This document shows, piece by piece, positions 61,326-64,000 of a stretch of 64,000 nucleotides of DNA. Every line of letters begins with the position of its first letter. Position 1 is the stretch's first letter. Origin of the DNA: Trichoplax sp. H2 (taxonomy: Eukaryota > Placozoa > Uniplacotomia > Trichoplacea); assembly GCA_003344405.1 (NCBI GenBank), contig NOWV01000039.1, positions 310,001-374,000 on the forward strand. Direction: 5' to 3'. The notes under the pieces are model-generated. The model worked only from the letters and a program-made list of their open reading frames with translations, searched no databases and was not told the origin of the DNA. The position numbers and the translations under genes are program-made.

Positions 61326-62452
61326 TAGAACCATTTTCAATCCAATGTAATATAGGATAAAGTCATTAACTCATCATTAATATCTAAATTCAATATTAAA
61401 AAATCTCATTTTCACTATCAGAGATGTGCTTGATTTATTGTAATTTGATAACGCTTGATTTTACTAAATAGATCAGTAGTATTTCTATTCTAAATAAAGT
61501 TAACAAACATTTAGGTATTAGTTACACTTCTTCAATTGTATACACTAGGAATTATCATAGATAGATGGTAACCGAACCCAAAAAATCGAGTAAATAAGCT
61601 ATGCTGAACTTATTATTCGTATCTATACGCTATTAAGAGATATAGATGCGCAGATGAGAAATCTCGAAACGTATCCAACTAAAATATATTATAGAATTGC
61701 TATGAAATCGAAAAATTGGGCAATTAACTTGCATACAGCTCATCATTTATATTCATGCACCCTTGTAAGTAGCTTATAGATAAATAGATGAAAAAATTGG
61801 ATGTGGTATGCACGCTTTCCTTCCAAATAAGATCGGGAACACACTGAAGGCAACGAGGGCCATCAAAAAGCTTTAAGAAGAATTTTAGTAAAAAGTTGCA
61901 ATATACTGACATGGCTCTCTGCAGTCATCATGAATTATTTAAATGATTTTGGACTTGGAAATAAAAGGAGAAATATACTTATAATACAGTATCTAGCAGT
62001 TTGAATATGTAACTATCGATCTTCAAGTAAGAGTTTTCTTTCTTGGTTAAAGTATATAAGCTGTTGGTTGTCAGACATTTTTCGGCGGGTGGATAAGATT
62101 GATGAAGCCTGATCAATAGGATGCAGCCAGTTACTCTTTTATAGATTGAATTATTACATTTGAAGCATTTCTTCGAATCTTGGTGGATATCATGGTATTA
62201 TAACGATGGATAAATTGGTCTAAGAAATTCAGGCTAAAAATTGTCCTCATACCAAGATTACACAGCAGCAGAAGCCTCCTTTCTTTCTGTTCTCTATTCT
62301 TCAAAGGCAGTAAAAATGGCCGTTATTAACAATTTGAAAGTTTTATATGCAAAGTAACGTCTAAATATCGTCTTTATATAGAAATAGCGTTTTGGGAAAA
62401 ATATTCAATCGAATGGCTGTTTATATTGGTAAGAAATGAGGACTCTACAGGA
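61326..62452. other. 3' flank of the ankyrin gene
   Basis: No exon is recognised. A minus-strand 62-codon frame at 61724-61912 has no family signature. The part adjoining 62453 should include the 3' UTR of the ankyrin gene. Confidence 0.4.
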
Positions 62453-63597
62453 CTATTTCAAACCTTCTTCAGCATCAGAATCTTCGTCATCGGGATCTTG
62501 CCTGTTCTCAGGAACTCTCATAACTGTTCTTCTTACACGCCTTACTTGTGGACTAGGCGTGGGGCTACTCTAATGATTTCAAATAATTAAAGCATAGGGT
62601 TATGACAATGAATGAGGGCGATATTGATCTTGGTAGTTTACTTGACCTCTATCCCAACTAAATAGTTTATAGTTGATGATATCGATTTTTACTACTTTCT
62701 GCTTTTTACAGCTTTTAGACATAGTAGAACGAAAGTTCATTCTAACCAAGTCATTTATACTTGATGAGTATCTATTTTATATTGTAGATCAAATTGAGCA
62801 TATGCTGTACTGCATAATACTTTTTACAGTTCTATAGACATGATAGAACGGTAAGCAGTCTATTCTAACTAAATCATTCATACGAGTTTTGATGAGCATC
62901 CATTTTTATATCGTCGATCAAATTGATTTAATACTACATGTTACTTACAAATATTAGATATGGTATAACGGTAATCTATCGTGATAGGTAAGATTTACGT
63001 CAAGAAACTTACACTCTGTCTTTCGGAGATTTCATCACCATCAATCTCATCTCGATTTATAATGGAATCATTGCTAGAACCATCAGTACTGAAATCGCTA
63101 CTGTATTGGTCGAATTCTTTCACAGGATACATCCTTTCTACAGTTTCTACATCAGGCACATTCGTTTTCCACTATGATAGTAAAATTGGACAGTATTAAT
63201 CTATTTCTCTATCTTATACAGCAGCTAATTCAAGCAAAATACAGTACCAACTTGCAATCATTGCTAATTCTATCTCATAAACTCTCTATCAATTCACTAA
63301 ACTCACTTTATTTCCAAATAAATTGACATAACTACGCGCAAGATTAGTTAGCCACGTAGCCATTTCAGAATAGCCTAAACTTTCGGCATATTCTAATGGG
63401 GTCTTATTTTCCTGCAAGTAGTGATCAATCCATTATGCAATGACAATGAATCTTTCTGGAGAAGAAATGAAGAGATTTTTATTCACATTTACCTTTCGAC
63501 AGGCAATATCTAAATCTGCACCATGGTAGAATAAAATTTGGACCATGAGAATATTCCCTTCTTTAACAGCGTAATGCACTGATGTCATGCCCCATTT
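62453..63597 (-). CDS. Ankyrin-repeat protein, C-terminal part (5' end beyond the last exon seen)
   Basis: Four exons on the minus strand, 63597-63493, 63411-63307, 63171-63013 and 62569-62453, all with phase 0 joins, make up at least 162 residues. The first two encode ankyrin-repeat sequence (TSVHYAVKEGN, LLFYHGADLDIACRK-like, then KTPLEYAESLGYSEMATWL). The third encodes an acidic Ser/Asp-rich linker (FSTDGSSNDSIINRDEIDG). The last encodes a basic patch (QVRRVRRTVMRVP) and an acidic C-terminal tail (DPDDEDSDAEEGLK) before TAG. The specific ankyrin protein is not identified. The N-terminal exons lie upstream, beyond 63598, and probably beyond the window edge. Confidence 0.8.
62630..62990. repeat. 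119-bp tandem repeat in the last intron of the ankyrin gene
   Basis: The motif TAGACATRRTAGAACG and flanks recur at 62726, 62845 and 62965 (spacing 119 and 120 bp), with TTTTTACAG before and GATGAGYATC...GATCAAATTGA after. The third copy is partial and diverged, and a weaker fourth block precedes them. The sequence is unrelated to the 119-bp array at 0.9-2.0 kb. Confidence 0.75.
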
Positions 63598-64000
63598 CTA
63601 AAATAAGCGCATTAATAATTCATTAGTCAAGGAAGACTATCTTGCTGTTCTCCAATTTGATATTAAAATATTTTAAAATGACACTTTATCAACCTATTTT
63701 AAGCTCTAATGTAACGTAATGATTCTGTTAATAGCAAAGTAATAAGTAGAGGAAAAATAGCGCAGAACGGAAAGAGGCTATCAATCCCAATACAATATCC
63801 ATTCTACCAGTATATACTATTATCGCACTTTTTAAACATGCTAGTTAGAGAAAATTGACAAAGCTATACTACAATTCACAAATAAATATGCTATTATCAT
63901 TTATATACTAAATTGACCACTTTAAGTAATCTTATCAATACATTATAGCTAATTATTTAACAAAAGTACGCGAACAGAACTGTCTATTTTTATTTGGAGC
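63598..64000. other. Right-edge non-coding DNA
   Basis: Probably an intron of the minus-strand ankyrin gene. No further ankyrin exon could be recognised. Confidence 0.4.

Overview
The window is nuclear DNA from an intron-rich but compact animal genome. It is AT-rich by eye, its introns are mostly 50-150 bp with GT/AG ends, and its gene set (PLAA, VPS13, a ZIP7-type zinc transporter, makorin, PPIL1 and a CUB-domain receptor) is metazoan. The exon-dense architecture and the lineage-specific multi-pass membrane gene fit an early-branching animal such as a placozoan. That assignment is inference; I cannot search a database. There are no prokaryotic, viral or organellar signatures, and I saw no tRNA or rRNA gene.

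Layout. 1-2.4 kb: duplicated, tandemly repeated DNA interrupted by a 20-N assembly gap. 2.5-11.9 kb (+): PLAA, reconstructed as 30 exons and 794 codons. 11.9-14.9 kb (-): a two-exon gene for an unrecognised ~773-residue multi-pass membrane protein, whose stop codon lies only 48 bp from the PLAA stop. 15.0-15.9 kb: degenerate repeats. 17.5-39.75 kb (+): one very large gene, VPS13 (A/C type), in several dozen short exons. 39.8-45.2 kb: gene-poor DNA with three separate families of diverged tandem repeats and one perfect hairpin. 45.2-47.3 kb (+): ZIP7-like transporter, 3 exons. 49.06-51.55 kb (-): makorin E3 ligase, with an incomplete 5' end. 53.07-54.49 kb (+): PPIL1 cyclophilin, 8 exons, divergent from makorin. 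55.5-58.3 kb (-): three-CUB single-pass receptor, 6 exons. 58.3-62.4 kb: intergenic DNA with two further tandem-repeat arrays. 62.45 kb to beyond the right edge (-): the 3' part of an ankyrin-repeat protein gene, with a 119-bp tandem repeat in its last intron.

The genes are unrelated housekeeping functions rather than a pathway cluster: ubiquitin/p97 adaptor, inter-organelle lipid transfer, zinc release from the ER/Golgi, RNA-associated E3 ligase and spliceosomal cyclophilin. The most distinctive elements are the uncharacterised membrane-protein gene, the unknown three-CUB receptor, a recurrent GTAC/TGTACA dyad motif upstream of several genes, and many independent ~90-300 bp tandem-repeat families in the spacers. 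Exon boundaries for PLAA, ZIP7, PPIL1, the CUB gene, the two-exon membrane gene and most of makorin were worked out by hand and keep frame throughout. VPS13 boundaries are only partly resolved.
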